Assembly (NCBI RefSeq): GCF_902167635.1
Contig: NZ_CABHMS010000002.1
Location: forward strand, 558,001 to 622,000
Reading direction: 5' to 3'
DNA from: Chitinophaga vietnamensis
GTDB taxonomy: Bacteria; Bacteroidota; Bacteroidia; Chitinophagales; Chitinophagaceae
Length of the DNA stretch: 64,000 nucleotides
The position numbers and the translations under genes were made by a program. Below the pieces are notes generated by a model. The model did not search any database and had not been told where the DNA came from. It saw nothing but the letters and a program-made list of their open reading frames with translations. Shown here one piece after another: positions 36,239 to 45,673 of this stretch. Each line of letters opens with the position of its first letter. The first letter of the stretch is position 1.

Positions 36239-36321
36239 AAAAATTTTTTTAGAGAGAGGTAGGGGCGAAGGCCCTTGCCGGTACTATATTATTATTACCA
36301 CCTGTAAATCTGCCCGCACGT

Positions 36322-37464
36322 ATGGAAATGAATGAATTGTCTGTTCTGGCACGGAAGTATTTGTCCGGCGCCGCCAGCGAAGCTGAGAAAGCAGCGCTGC
36401 TGCGATGGTATAATGCCTACGACGAATCGGAGTTGATGGTGCATATCACTGCGGCAGAGGAGGAGTCGGAGGCTACGCTGGAAGCCCGTATGCTGCAGCG
36501 TTTGCAGCAGGCTACCGGCACCGCGCCGGTAACGAAAGTTCATTTCCTGCGAAGGCGCAGTACCTGGGCCGCCGCCGCTATACTGCTGGCAATGGTAGCA
36601 GGGGCCTGGTTCCTGTGGCATAGCGCCGGTATACAACAGGAATTTAAAACAGTAGCACAGGCAAAGCCGGGCAACAAAGCCGTACTGGTGCTGGATGATG
36701 GCACACAACTACAGCTCGACAGTACCGGCCAGGGCGTGTTATCGCAGCAGGGCAACGCCACCGTGGTACAGGCAGCCGGCAGCCTGGCTTATCAACCAGG
36801 CAAGCCGGAAAATACGAATGCCCCTCTGCGTTATAATACGCTGAGAACGCCCAGGGGCGGGCAGTTTAAAGTAGTGCTGCCAGATGGTTCCGGCGTTTGG
36901 CTTAACGCAGCATCCTCCATCACTTATCCCACCGCCTTCACCGGCAAGGAAAGGAAAGTGAGCATCACCGGCGAAGCCTACTTCGAAGTGGCCGCCAGCG
37001 CGCAACAGCCGTTCATCGTGCAAGCTATGAACATGGATGTACTGGTGCTCGGCACACATTTCAACGTGAATGCCTATGAAGATGAAAGCAGCATCAACAC
37101 CACCTTGCTGGAAGGCGCCGTCGGCATCCGGGTGGGCGACCAGGCGCAGCACATCCTGCCAGGGCAGCAGATGCGCGTAACCGGCACACACATGGAACTG
37201 GTGAAACATGCAGACATCGCCGCCATCACGGCCTGGAAGAATGGCTACTTCTCCTTCAAAGATGCCGACGTGCCCGCCATTATGCGGCAGCTGGCACGCT
37301 GGTATGATGTGAAAGTGCATTATGAAGGCAAGATCCCCGATGGGGATTTCTCCGGCGAAATCGGCAGATCATTGACACTGGAACAAGTAGCCGCCTTATT
37401 GGAGGCAACGCGAATACATATACGAATTACGAACGGGGGAAGAGATATTACGGTAGTACCTTAA
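36322..37464 (+). CDS. FecR-family anti-sigma factor
   Basis: The 380-residue protein has a short cytoplasmic N-terminus, a membrane segment (about 77-97, WAAAAILLAMVAGAWFLWH), the FecR domain (TPRGGQFKVVLPDGSGVWLNA, GEAYFEVAASAQQPFIV) and a C-terminal DUF4974-like domain (SLTLEQVAALLEATRIHIRI). It links the SusC STN domain at the outer membrane to the sigma factor in the cytoplasm. It is followed by a repeat and a terminator-like hairpin, so susC probably has its own sigma-dependent promoter. Confidence 0.94.
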   Translation: MEMNELSVLARKYLSGAASEAEKAALLRWYNAYDESELMVHITAAEEESEATLEARMLQRLQQATGTAPVTKVHFLRRRSTWAAAAILLAMVAGAWFLWHSAGIQQEFKTVAQAKPGNKAVLVLDDGTQLQLDSTGQGVLSQQGNATVVQAAGSLAYQPGKPENTNAPLRYNTLRTPRGGQFKVVLPDGSGVWLNAASSITYPTAFTGKERKVSITGEAYFEVAASAQQPFIVQAMNMDVLVLGTHFNVNAYEDESSINTTLLEGAVGIRVGDQAQHILPGQQMRVTGTHMELVKHADIAAITAWKNGYFSFKDADVPAIMRQLARWYDVKVHYEGKIPDGDFSGEIGRSLTLEQVAALLEATRIHIRITNGGRDITVVP

Positions 37465-37495
37465 AAAAATACACCAACACATAGCAAAACATGCA

Positions 37496-37547
37496 CTCCG
37501 CTGCGATCAGCCCCGGTAGGGCCGATAGTCCGGTAGGGCCGGCGGAG
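37496..37547. repeat. REP-like GC-rich element with two copies of CCGGTAGGGCCG
   Basis: The 12-bp word CCGGTAGGGCCG occurs at 37513-37524 and 37530-37541, 17 bp apart. Both are enclosed by CTCCGC and GCGGAG, which pair. The GC content contrasts with its AT-rich flanks. It resembles the dispersed GC-rich palindromic repeats of Bacteroidota and is related in wording to the element at 45674. Confidence 0.6.
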
Positions 37548-37560
37548 CTATGTCATCCAT

Positions 37561-37606
37561 AAAAAAAACCTGGTGGTAAGATTGGCGTCTGCACCAGGTT
37601 TTGTTT
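37561..37606. terminator. Probable bidirectional terminator after fecR
   Basis: AAAACCTGGTG pairs with CACCAGGTTTT-type sequence over about 11 bp around a 16-base loop. An A run lies on the left and T-rich sequence on the right. It would end the sigma-fecR transcript before susC. Confidence 0.55.
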
Positions 37607-37628
37607 CGGTTAACCTTTTCAGGAAAAG

Positions 37629-37661
37629 CTCTTGCACGGGCAGTGAACCCGTAGCAAAGAG
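37629..37661 (+). promoter_or_regulatory. Hairpin in the susC leader
   Basis: CTCTTGC-ACGGG and CCCGT-A-GCAAAGAG can pair around a 7-base loop, with small bulges. It lies just before the first possible susC start (37688) and could affect translation or mark a processed leader. No T run follows. Confidence 0.4.
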
Positions 37662-37687
37662 GATCGTCAACCAAACCATACAAATGT

Positions 37688-40600
37688 ATGCAATTAAAAT
37701 CGTATTGCAGCGGGTGGCTGCGTGCAGGGAAATCGTCTGCAGCCGCCAGTGTAACCAACCACCAACTCCCTGCGCAGGCAACCAAAATCTGTCGGATCAT
37801 GAAGCTCACAACGATTCTCCTGACTGTCTTCGCATTACACATCAGTGCCAGAGGTGTATCGCAACATGTCACGCTATCTTGCAGGAACATGCCCTTGCAA
37901 CAAGTGTTCAGCCTGATCAAGGAGCAAACAGGCTATGTCTTTTTCTATCGCACGCAAGACCTCAAAGAGGTCAGTCCCGTGTCGGTACAGCTGAACGATG
38001 TACCGCTGAAAGATGCCCTGAAACAGCTCCTGCGCGAAAAGCCGCTGCTCTATTCCATCCAGGGCAATACGGTGGTCATCTCCCGACAACCAGTAGCTGC
38101 CGCCGCCCAGGAAGTGACGGCCAATGCCGCCGCTGCGCCACCGGCAGATATCAACGGCACCGTCACCGATGAAAAAGGTAACCCGCTGCCCGGCATCTCC
38201 ATCCAGGTGAAAGGCAGCCGCAAAGCCGCCATCACCGATAAGGACGGGCATTTCATCCTCAAAGAAACAGGCGATAATATCGTACTGGTGATCACCAGCG
38301 TAGGCTTCGAAAGTCAGACCATCAGCACCAATGGCCGCGTCAACATACAAGTGATCCTTAAAAACAAAGTGGGCGAACTGGATCAATACGTGGTGGTAGG
38401 CTACGGCAGCACCAAACGTAAAGACCTCACCGGCTCCGTGGCCTCTGTAGATCCCAATGAAGTGAAGAATGTGCCCTTCGCCAGCATCGACCAGGCCCTC
38501 GCCGGCAAGGCCGCAGGCGTACAGGTAACGCAGGCCGACGGATCGCCCGGCGGCGTAGCCAAAATCCGCATCCGCGGCGGCACCTCCCTGCTCGGTGGCA
38601 ACGACCCGCTCTACATCATCGATGGCATACAGGTGACTATCCAGAACAGATACATCCAGAACCAGGCAGAAGTAGTGAACCCGGTAGAACGCTTCGGCAG
38701 CGATGACCCCAACTCCTCCGTGGGCGGCTCTTTCGCCAGAGGCCTCAACAGCCTCGCCGGCCTTAATATCAACGATATCGAATCTATCGATATCCTCAAA
38801 GATGCTTCCGCCACCGCCATCTACGGCTCCAAGGCCGCTAACGGCGTCATCATCATCACCACCAAAAAAGGAAAACTCAATCAGAAACCTGTACTGGAAG
38901 CCAACTATTACACGAGCTTCAGTCGGGCGATAGCAGAAAAACTTCTCAACGCCGATCAATACCGCGCGGTAATGAAAGAAGCCGCCAAAAACCTGAACGA
39001 TGCGCGCGCCGCTGCCGGCCAAGGTCCCAATCCCACTGCTACCAGCATCCTCAACGATCCGCATTTCCTCGGCGATGCCAATACCAACTGGCTACACGAA
39101 GTCTTGCGCACCGGCGTAACGCAAAATGCAGATATCTCCGTACGCGGCGGTGGCAGCGGCTCCCGCTACTATACCTCTGTCGCCTATATGAAAGAACAAG
39201 GCGCGGTCAAAGGCACAGATTTCAGCCGCATCTCCGGTAAGATCAGCCTGGACAATGACATCACCAGCCGCTTACGGGTGATCAACAACCTCGATTACGG
39301 CTTCACCAAAAACAATATCACCAACGGCGTGTATGCGCAGGCCATGTATGCGCCGCCCACACTGCCCGCCCGTAATCCCGATGGCAGCGTAAGGCAGTTC
39401 CTTGCCTCCGATCTCGGTGGTTATAATTATGAAGGTTACCAGAACCCGCTCGCATTGCTCAATGGCATCAATGAAGGGAAAACCGCTTCTCTGCTAGGTT
39501 CCCTCGCCCTGGAATACGACATCCTGCATGCTCTGAAATTCAGGAGCGTAGTATCTGTAAACTATAACAACTACCACCAGCTCAACTATGTGCCCAGCAC
39601 CGCCGTGATCGCATCGCCCAACGGCGTAGGCAGCTCCAACGGCGGAACGGGCTCCCAGAGCCAGTCTGAAGAGGTGAACACTTTTTATGAAAATACCCTC
39701 ACCTGGGATAAGCAATTCAATGAACACCACCGCATCAACGTAGTAGGTGGTACTTCCTGGCAGAAGTTCCGTTTCAGTTCGTTCTCCGCGAGCGGACAAG
39801 GATTCCCGGATGATAAATATCTCAACAACCTGTCATCTGCCGCCATCACCCTGCCTTCTACCGGTTTATCAGGACAAAACTCCCTGCTCAGCTTCTACCT
39901 GCGCGCCAACTACGCCCTGAACGAAAAATATCTCTTCACCTTCACCGGCCGTTCGGATGCTTCTTCCAAATTCCCGGCGCATAACAGGGTAGGGTATTTC
40001 CCTTCGGGCGGTATCGCCTGGCGTATCTCGGAAGAAAATTTTATGAAGAAAGCGAAATGGGTGAATGAGCTGAAACTGCGCGCCAGCGCAGGCTATACCG
40101 GTACGCAAAATATTGGCGATAATCTCTTCTACACGCTCTATACACCTGGCTCTTATGCCAGTAATAACGCGCTCGTACCTACGCAATTGGGCAATGATAA
40201 GATCAAATGGGAATCCACCCTGCAAAAAGACCTGGGACTGGATTTCGCCTTGCTCAATTCCCGCATCCGCGGCGTGATCGGCTATTACGAGAAACTGACC
40301 ACCGGCCTCTTGCTCACCACCAGCCTGCCGCCCAGCTCTTCCTATGGCAGCGTGATCTCCAATCTCGCTACCATCCGCAACCGTGGCCTGGAAATAGATG
40401 TGCGCGGCGATATCATACGTACCAAAAATTTCCAGTGGACCAGCGCCATCAATATCTCCGGCAACCGCTCGCTGGTAAAGGATATTACGAACGACTTCAC
40501 CAATCCTTCCGATAATCCGTCCGATGCGCAATATAATCTCGGTAACAGCATCGTACGCAAAAACGAGCCACTGGGGCTGATCTACGGCAAAACGTTCACC

Positions 40601-41248
40601 GGCATTATCCGCACGCAGAAAGAACTGGAAGCTTACAAGAAAGATTTTACTTACGCGCAATACTTCGCACGCTACCTCGGTATCGGCGACCCGATGTACA
40701 AGCTCGACAGCACCGGTTATTTTGGCCAGGATGTGATCGGCCATGCTGAAGCTAAGTTTTACGGCGGTTTTACGAATACTTTCAACTGGAAGAATTTCAG
40801 TCTTACCACCTTGCTCACCTTCTCCTACGGCGGCCAGATGCTATACCTCGCAGATGTGCAGAACCAGTACGTTTCCGGCCGTACCAACAAAGGCGTGCGC
40901 ATCCTCGACCACTGGACGCCCGATAATCCCGGCAGCGACCGGCCACGCCTCATGCTCGGACAGAACAGCTATTACTACACCGCCAGCAACGATGTATTCG
41001 ATGCTTCTTACGTGAAACTGAAATCGATAACGCTTACCTATACGCTGCCAACGGCAACGGCTACACGCTTACGTATACGCGATGCCGCCGTATATGTATC
41101 GGCCACCAACCTGTTCACCATCACGCATTACCCGGGCCCTGATCCGGAAGTGACGAACAACCCGTATAGCCTGATCAACAGCAGCAGCGACGTAGCCACC
41201 TACCCAACTATCAGGCAGTATAGCATGGGCGTCCGTTTCGGTTTTTAA
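37688..41248 (+). CDS. SusC/RagA TonB-dependent transporter with STN signalling domain
   Basis: The frame has 1186 residues from ATG 37688; ATG 37799 (MKLTTILLTVFALHISARGVSQ) gives a clean signal peptide and may be the true start. Domains are STN (about 45-100 of the long form, NMPLQQVFSLIKEQTGYVFF), a carboxypeptidase-like domain (about 155-235), plug (VVVGYGSTKRKDLTGSVASV) and a barrel ending in YSMGVRFGF. It imports an oligomer bound by the SusD 20 bp downstream and signals to FecR. No glycosidase is linked, so the substrate may not be a glycan. Confidence 0.95.
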   Translation: MQLKSYCSGWLRAGKSSAAASVTNHQLPAQATKICRIMKLTTILLTVFALHISARGVSQHVTLSCRNMPLQQVFSLIKEQTGYVFFYRTQDLKEVSPVSVQLNDVPLKDALKQLLREKPLLYSIQGNTVVISRQPVAAAAQEVTANAAAAPPADINGTVTDEKGNPLPGISIQVKGSRKAAITDKDGHFILKETGDNIVLVITSVGFESQTISTNGRVNIQVILKNKVGELDQYVVVGYGSTKRKDLTGSVASVDPNEVKNVPFASIDQALAGKAAGVQVTQADGSPGGVAKIRIRGGTSLLGGNDPLYIIDGIQVTIQNRYIQNQAEVVNPVERFGSDDPNSSVGGSFARGLNSLAGLNINDIESIDILKDASATAIYGSKAANGVIIITTKKGKLNQKPVLEANYYTSFSRAIAEKLLNADQYRAVMKEAAKNLNDARAAAGQGPNPTATSILNDPHFLGDANTNWLHEVLRTGVTQNADISVRGGGSGSRYYTSVAYMKEQGAVKGTDFSRISGKISLDNDITSRLRVINNLDYGFTKNNITNGVYAQAMYAPPTLPARNPDGSVRQFLASDLGGYNYEGYQNPLALLNGINEGKTASLLGSLALEYDILHALKFRSVVSVNYNNYHQLNYVPSTAVIASPNGVGSSNGGTGSQSQSEEVNTFYENTLTWDKQFNEHHRINVVGGTSWQKFRFSSFSASGQGFPDDKYLNNLSSAAITLPSTGLSGQNSLLSFYLRANYALNEKYLFTFTGRSDASSKFPAHNRVGYFPSGGIAWRISEENFMKKAKWVNELKLRASAGYTGTQNIGDNLFYTLYTPGSYASNNALVPTQLGNDKIKWESTLQKDLGLDFALLNSRIRGVIGYYEKLTTGLLLTTSLPPSSSYGSVISNLATIRNRGLEIDVRGDIIRTKNFQWTSAINISGNRSLVKDITNDFTNPSDNPSDAQYNLGNSIVRKNEPLGLIYGKTFTGIIRTQKELEAYKKDFTYAQYFARYLGIGDPMYKLDSTGYFGQDVIGHAEAKFYGGFTNTFNWKNFSLTTLLTFSYGGQMLYLADVQNQYVSGRTNKGVRILDHWTPDNPGSDRPRLMLGQNSYYYTASNDVFDASYVKLKSITLTYTLPTATATRLRIRDAAVYVSATNLFTITHYPGPDPEVTNNPYSLINSSSDVATYPTIRQYSMGVRFGF

Positions 41249-41268
41249 CATCTAAAAAGAAATTTATC

Positions 41269-42672
41269 ATGAAGAAGATATTCCTATATAGCCTTTTACT
41301 GACGGCCATCTCCTGCAAGAAAGACCTGGGCAAACTGCCGGAAAATGCCAAAGTAGATGGCAATACCATCATCGATCAGCGCACCTCGCAGATCGCGCTC
41401 AATGGCGCGTACTACCGTTTTGCCAACGTGAACGCCAACAGCAATACCACCATCTGGCGCGATCATGAAGTGCTGCCCGGCATGTGCGATGGTTACCTGG
41501 GCTATGGTTATGGGCAGGATAACGCAGAGGACAATGACTACGCCAACTCCCAATATGTTGGCGGCCCGTGGTCGGAATGTTATAACCTCGTCAATGCCGC
41601 CAATGGCGTGATCAAAGGCGTAGAAGCCTTGCCGGATCAGGACTTTACCGATAACCGCAAAAAGGAGATATTGGCAGAAGCACGTTTTCTGCGCGCTTAC
41701 GGTCATTTTAAACTGCTCAGTTATTATGGCGAATGGTACGATACCAGCAGTGCTTACGGCGCCCTGCTCCGCACCGATTTTGTGACCTTGTCCAACATCA
41801 TGAAGAAACGCAGCACGGTGAAAGAAAGCTATGATCTCATTATGCAGGATATCGACTATGCCGTAGCCAATGCCGCCGCCACACAGCCGGGTTATTATGC
41901 CAGCAAATGGGCCGCTATGGCGCTGAAACTGCGTATCCTCATGAGCCACGGCGACTATGCCCAGGCCGTTACCCTCGCCGGCAGCATCATACAGGATGGC
42001 CCCTACCAGCTGGAAGCAAATGTGAAAGATATCTTTTACCTCAAAGGTATCAACAGCAAAGAAGTGATATTGGGCATCCAGCCGCAACAAAATCAGGAGT
42101 CCTACTATTATAATCTCAGCTCGCAGTATTATCCCGGCGCCTCATCGCTGTATGTGGCCAAGCAAAAGCTGAAAGACCTGCTGCAAGGAGATCCGCGCCA
42201 AAGCTGGCTGATAGGCAGCGCCAACAACAGTACGCCCGGTACTTACTATTTTCTTAAATATATTCCCGAAGGCGCCAAGGCTACCAAGATATCCGAAACT
42301 GCCTATGCATTCCGGCTCACAGAGGTATACCTCCTCAAAGCCGAAGCCACCGTGCGTAGCGGCGGCAGCTTGACCGATGCTAAAAGCCTTGTGAAAGAAG
42401 TGATGAAACATGCCGGTGTAACCGATTTCTCCGCCATCGACAATGCCGGCACGGCTGATCAGCTGCTCTTGCAAATCTATTACGAGATTTCGAAAAGTTT
42501 GGTGGGAGAAGACGGACAGGAGTGGATGGCCTTGCTCCGCCTGCCTTTCCCGACTGTACAACAGCTGAAGCCGGAGATCAACGACAAGATCAGGTACATC
42601 TTTCCGGTACCGCATGACGAGTTTATCCAGAACCCTGCCTTCGGGCCGCAGAACAGAGGCTACCAACAATAA
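41269..42672 (+). CDS. SusD/RagB-family outer-membrane lipoprotein
   Basis: The 467-residue protein has a lipoprotein signal (MKKIFLYSLLLTAISCKKD, lipidated C16). SusD motifs are present: ARFLRAYGHFKLLSYYGEW, FRLTEVYLLKAEATVRSGG and the C-terminal IFPVPHDEFIQNPAFGPQNRGY. It is shorter than the other SusD in the window. It pairs with the SusC just upstream and is followed after 26 bp by two thioredoxin-like genes. Confidence 0.94.
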   Translation: MKKIFLYSLLLTAISCKKDLGKLPENAKVDGNTIIDQRTSQIALNGAYYRFANVNANSNTTIWRDHEVLPGMCDGYLGYGYGQDNAEDNDYANSQYVGGPWSECYNLVNAANGVIKGVEALPDQDFTDNRKKEILAEARFLRAYGHFKLLSYYGEWYDTSSAYGALLRTDFVTLSNIMKKRSTVKESYDLIMQDIDYAVANAAATQPGYYASKWAAMALKLRILMSHGDYAQAVTLAGSIIQDGPYQLEANVKDIFYLKGINSKEVILGIQPQQNQESYYYNLSSQYYPGASSLYVAKQKLKDLLQGDPRQSWLIGSANNSTPGTYYFLKYIPEGAKATKISETAYAFRLTEVYLLKAEATVRSGGSLTDAKSLVKEVMKHAGVTDFSAIDNAGTADQLLLQIYYEISKSLVGEDGQEWMALLRLPFPTVQQLKPEINDKIRYIFPVPHDEFIQNPAFGPQNRGYQQ

Positions 42673-42698
42673 TCTTCATCTCTCAAACAATAATATTT

Positions 42699-43796
42699 AT
42701 GAAAAGATCATTCGTATGTCTCGGCCTCCTCGCCGCCGCTGCCTGTAAAACAGGCGGCAGCGGGCAGGCCAGCATCACCGCGGATATCGCGGGATTGAAA
42801 GATTCCATTGTGCACATCATGGTGCCAGTAGCCGATTCCGCCAGAACAGATTCTGCACGCGTTACCAATGGCCACTTCACCTGGACCGGCCAGATCGGAG
42901 AACCGCAGAAAATTTATATCGGTACCTCTTCCCGCTACATTGAATTATATATGGGCGATGACGCGGTAAAGATCAAAGGCAATATCGACTCCATCGAACA
43001 ATTGCAGATCACCGGTTCCGCGATACAGGATGAACACAAAGCCTATACGAATGCCATCAAAGATGTGACGAACCAGGAAGATTCGATCTATGCGCACTAT
43101 GATGAATTAAGAAAGACCGACAGCGCCAAATCCGCCATGGAAGGCAAACTGGAGGCCTTGCGCGAACAGCGTCATGAACGTGCCGCGGCTTACATCCGCT
43201 CGCATCCCGAAAGTCCGCTGAGCGTGAACATGCTATCTGATATGGCCGTGATGGGCGAGTACGCACCACTGGATAGCCTGTATAAATCCCTGTCGCCTGC
43301 GATACAACAAAGCGCCACCGGTAAAAGGGTGGGCAGCCGCCTCGAAGTGCTGAAACGCAGCGCTATCGGGCAGCCGGTGATCAACTTCACACAAAATGAT
43401 GTGAATGGCAAGCCGGTGAAATTCTCCGACTTCAAAGGCAAATATGTGCTGCTCGATTTCTGGGCCAGCTGGTGCGGCCCTTGCCGCGCCGAAAATCCGA
43501 ACGTGTTGAAAGCCTATAATACTTTCAAGGATAAGAACTTCATCGTGGTAGGCGTATCGCTGGACGACAATGCCGACAAATGGAAAGCAGCCATCGCGCA
43601 GGATGGCATGCCCTGGATACAGCTGTCGGACCTCAAAGGCTGGCGCAATGAAGTGGCCCATGAATACGGCATTCAGGCCATCCCATTCTCTTTCCTCATC
43701 GATCCTGATGGTATCATCATCGCTAAAGAATTACGCGGCGCCAAATTGCAGGAAAAACTCGCATCTATCTTAAACAATCAAAAACCAGCTATATGA
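42699..43796 (+). CDS. Thioredoxin-fold lipoprotein with DUF4369-like N-terminal domain
   Basis: The 365-residue protein has a lipoprotein signal (MKRSFVCLGLLAAAACKTGG), a DUF4369-like beta domain (about 24-115), a charged helical middle, and an AhpC/TSA-thioredoxin domain from about 235. The redox motif WCGPCR has C259 and C262 after KGKYVLLDFWAS. It is a periplasmic thiol-disulfide oxidoreductase of the ResA/TlpA kind. Its last four bases overlap the next gene (ATGA), so translation is coupled. Association with susCD is common in Bacteroidota but its job there is unknown. Confidence 0.92.
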   Translation: MKRSFVCLGLLAAAACKTGGSGQASITADIAGLKDSIVHIMVPVADSARTDSARVTNGHFTWTGQIGEPQKIYIGTSSRYIELYMGDDAVKIKGNIDSIEQLQITGSAIQDEHKAYTNAIKDVTNQEDSIYAHYDELRKTDSAKSAMEGKLEALREQRHERAAAYIRSHPESPLSVNMLSDMAVMGEYAPLDSLYKSLSPAIQQSATGKRVGSRLEVLKRSAIGQPVINFTQNDVNGKPVKFSDFKGKYVLLDFWASWCGPCRAENPNVLKAYNTFKDKNFIVVGVSLDDNADKWKAAIAQDGMPWIQLSDLKGWRNEVAHEYGIQAIPFSFLIDPDGIIIAKELRGAKLQEKLASILNNQKPAI

Positions 43797-44995
43797 AAAT
43801 CCATGCGTTTAATGTAGCGGCCCTGCTGTTGTCATCATCCCTGATGGCGCAGCAGCCGTTTACCATCAACGGAAACATCAAAGGCCTGAACAGCAAATTT
43901 ATTTACATGAGCTATCCGACAGGCAGCATGAACTACCGCACCGATAGCGCCGCAGTGAATAATGGAAAATTTATCTTCAAAGGAACGCTCTCACAGCCCA
44001 CACAGGCAAGGCTATACGTAGATAAGCAAAAAGCGATGTACGGAGAAGGGGAGATGCTCACCGTATTCATTGAACCTGCGGTGATGACGCTGAAAGGAGA
44101 GAACGCGCATTTTGATCAGCTACAGCTCACCGGTTCTGCCTCACAGCTGGAACAAAATGAACTGGACAAAGCCCGTCAACCGGTAGAGGTAAAGCTCAAA
44201 CCCTTATCTGCGGCCTATTCCAAAGCCGGTAAGGCATATCGCGATGCCATCAAGGCAAAGAAAAGTGAAGCGGAATTGAATAAATTAAAAGAGGCGGCTG
44301 ATCAAATCAAAGAGCAAATGGAACCATACTATGAGCAAATGGAGAAGATCGACAAAGCCTTCATCGATCAGCATCCTGCCTCTTATGTAGCTGCGAACCT
44401 CTTGCGCTGGCGCGTGAGCAGCATGCCCTTACAGGAAGGCGAAAGCTACTACGCCAAAATGCCGCCGGCGCTGCAACAGAGCCTTGATGGCATGGATATA
44501 CGAAAAGAGCTCGATGGCCTGAAGATGGGCTCTCCCGGCAGCGAAGCGCATGGCTTCACCAAAACGGATATCAATGGTAATACTATTCACCTGTCCGACT
44601 TCCAAGGCAAATATGTGCTGCTCGATTTCTGGGCCAGCTGGTGCGGCCCCTGTCGCAAAGGCAATCCACATCTGAAATCATTATACGCCAAATACAAAGA
44701 CAAAGGCCTGGAGATCATCGGCGTTTCTGACGACGACAGCAAGCCGGAAGCCTGGAAAAAGGCCGTGGAACAGGATGGTATCGGTATCTGGAAACACGTG
44801 CTGCGCGGCCTCGACTGGAATAAGCGCCAGGCCGGCGTTCCTAACCCGGAAGATATCAGCGACTACTACGGCATTCATTCCCTGCCCACCAAAATACTGA
44901 TCGACCCGAAAGGCGTGATCATCGGCCGTTACGGCGGCGGCGGGGAAGATGATGAAGCAATGGATAAAAAGTTCTCTTCTCTTTTTGGTTCATGA
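43793..44995 (+). CDS. Thioredoxin-fold protein with DUF4369-like N-terminal domain, second copy
   Basis: The 400-residue protein is a diverged copy of the gene before it. It has a signal peptide (MKIHAFNVAALLLSSSLMAQQ), a DUF4369-like domain (about 22-115), a lysine-rich helical middle, and a thioredoxin domain with WCGPCR (C284, C287). A longer loop before the cis-proline site reads GIHSLPTKILIDPKG. Unlike its partner it has no lipobox cysteine, so one may be anchored and the other soluble. It ends the operon before a strong terminator. Confidence 0.91.
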   Translation: MKIHAFNVAALLLSSSLMAQQPFTINGNIKGLNSKFIYMSYPTGSMNYRTDSAAVNNGKFIFKGTLSQPTQARLYVDKQKAMYGEGEMLTVFIEPAVMTLKGENAHFDQLQLTGSASQLEQNELDKARQPVEVKLKPLSAAYSKAGKAYRDAIKAKKSEAELNKLKEAADQIKEQMEPYYEQMEKIDKAFIDQHPASYVAANLLRWRVSSMPLQEGESYYAKMPPALQQSLDGMDIRKELDGLKMGSPGSEAHGFTKTDINGNTIHLSDFQGKYVLLDFWASWCGPCRKGNPHLKSLYAKYKDKGLEIIGVSDDDSKPEAWKKAVEQDGIGIWKHVLRGLDWNKRQAGVPNPEDISDYYGIHSLPTKILIDPKGVIIGRYGGGGEDDEAMDKKFSSLFGS

Positions 44996-45010
44996 GTGAT
45001 GATGATGCAC

Positions 45011-45039
45011 AACTCCGGGCGTCTTGCCCGGAGTTTTTT
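45011..45039 (+). terminator. Rho-independent terminator of the second susCD operon
   Basis: AACTCCGGGC pairs with GCCCGGAGTT (10 bp, loop GTCTT) and the T run follows directly. Confidence 0.88.
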
Positions 45040-45071
45040 ATGTAAATTGACGGGACTAATAACGGAAGATC

Positions 45072-45587
45072 ATGAAAAGAACACCATGGTTCGAAAGAAA
45101 ATTCCCGTTGATCGATGATAACGGCACTTTGCCATCCATCATTGAACGTTTGAGCGGCACGCCTGCGAGGGCAGAAGAGATCGCAAGCCAGCTCGATCCC
45201 GATATATTGAATATCAAACCAGATGGCAGATGGTCCATCAAAGAAGAAATAGGCCACCTCGGCGATCTGGAATCACTATGGTTCGGCCGCCTGGAAGACC
45301 TGGAAAACGGCCTCACTGAATTACGTGCAGCCGATCTCACCAACCAACGCACACACGAAGCTCATCACAACGATACCGATGTAGCCATCCTCCTGCAACG
45401 TTTCCGGGAACAGCGGCAGCGTTTCGTGAACCGCCTCCTGGCCCTCACCGATACACAACTGCAACATAGCGCGCTGCATCCCCGCTTACGCACCCCCATG
45501 CGCATCGTTGACCTGGCATATTTCGTAGCGGAGCACGATGATCATCATTTGGCGGCGGTGCGAATTTTGTCTTACTCAGGATTATAA
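45072..45587 (+). CDS. DinB-family protein
   Basis: The 171-residue protein has the DinB/YfiT four-helix pattern with three spaced histidine sites: WSIKEEIGHLGDLE, THEAHHNDTD and VAEHDDHHLAAVR. These could bind a metal, as in bacillithiol-dependent transferases. The exact reaction is unknown. Its last codons and stop (SYSGL-stop) are encoded by the AGGATT-type repeat at 45569, so its C-terminus may have been changed by the repeat. Confidence 0.85.
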   Translation: MKRTPWFERKFPLIDDNGTLPSIIERLSGTPARAEEIASQLDPDILNIKPDGRWSIKEEIGHLGDLESLWFGRLEDLENGLTELRAADLTNQRTHEAHHNDTDVAILLQRFREQRQRFVNRLLALTDTQLQHSALHPRLRTPMRIVDLAYFVAEHDDHHLAAVRILSYSGL

Positions 45588-45644
45588 GGATTGAAAGGAT
45601 TACCAGGATTTTTTTACAGGATTAATAAGGATTTATGAAGATCA
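45569..45644. repeat. Half copy of the AGGATT palindrome family
   Basis: About 70 bp match the left arm of the 29099 palindrome: CTCAGGATTATAAGGATT, GAAAGGATTACCAGGATT, ACAGGATTAATAAGGATT and GAAGATCA. No right arm follows, so it cannot fold as the full copies do. It supplies the stop codon of the DinB gene (45585-45587). Confidence 0.85.
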
Positions 45645-45673
45645 TTTTTTGTGGGCAAGAATAAAACGGAGAT

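Noticed and set aside
37874-39064. 396-codon minus-strand frame inside susC
   Set aside because: It is antisense to a clear SusC gene and reads as low-complexity repeats of Gly, Asp, Val and Ala, the usual shadow of GC-biased codon positions.
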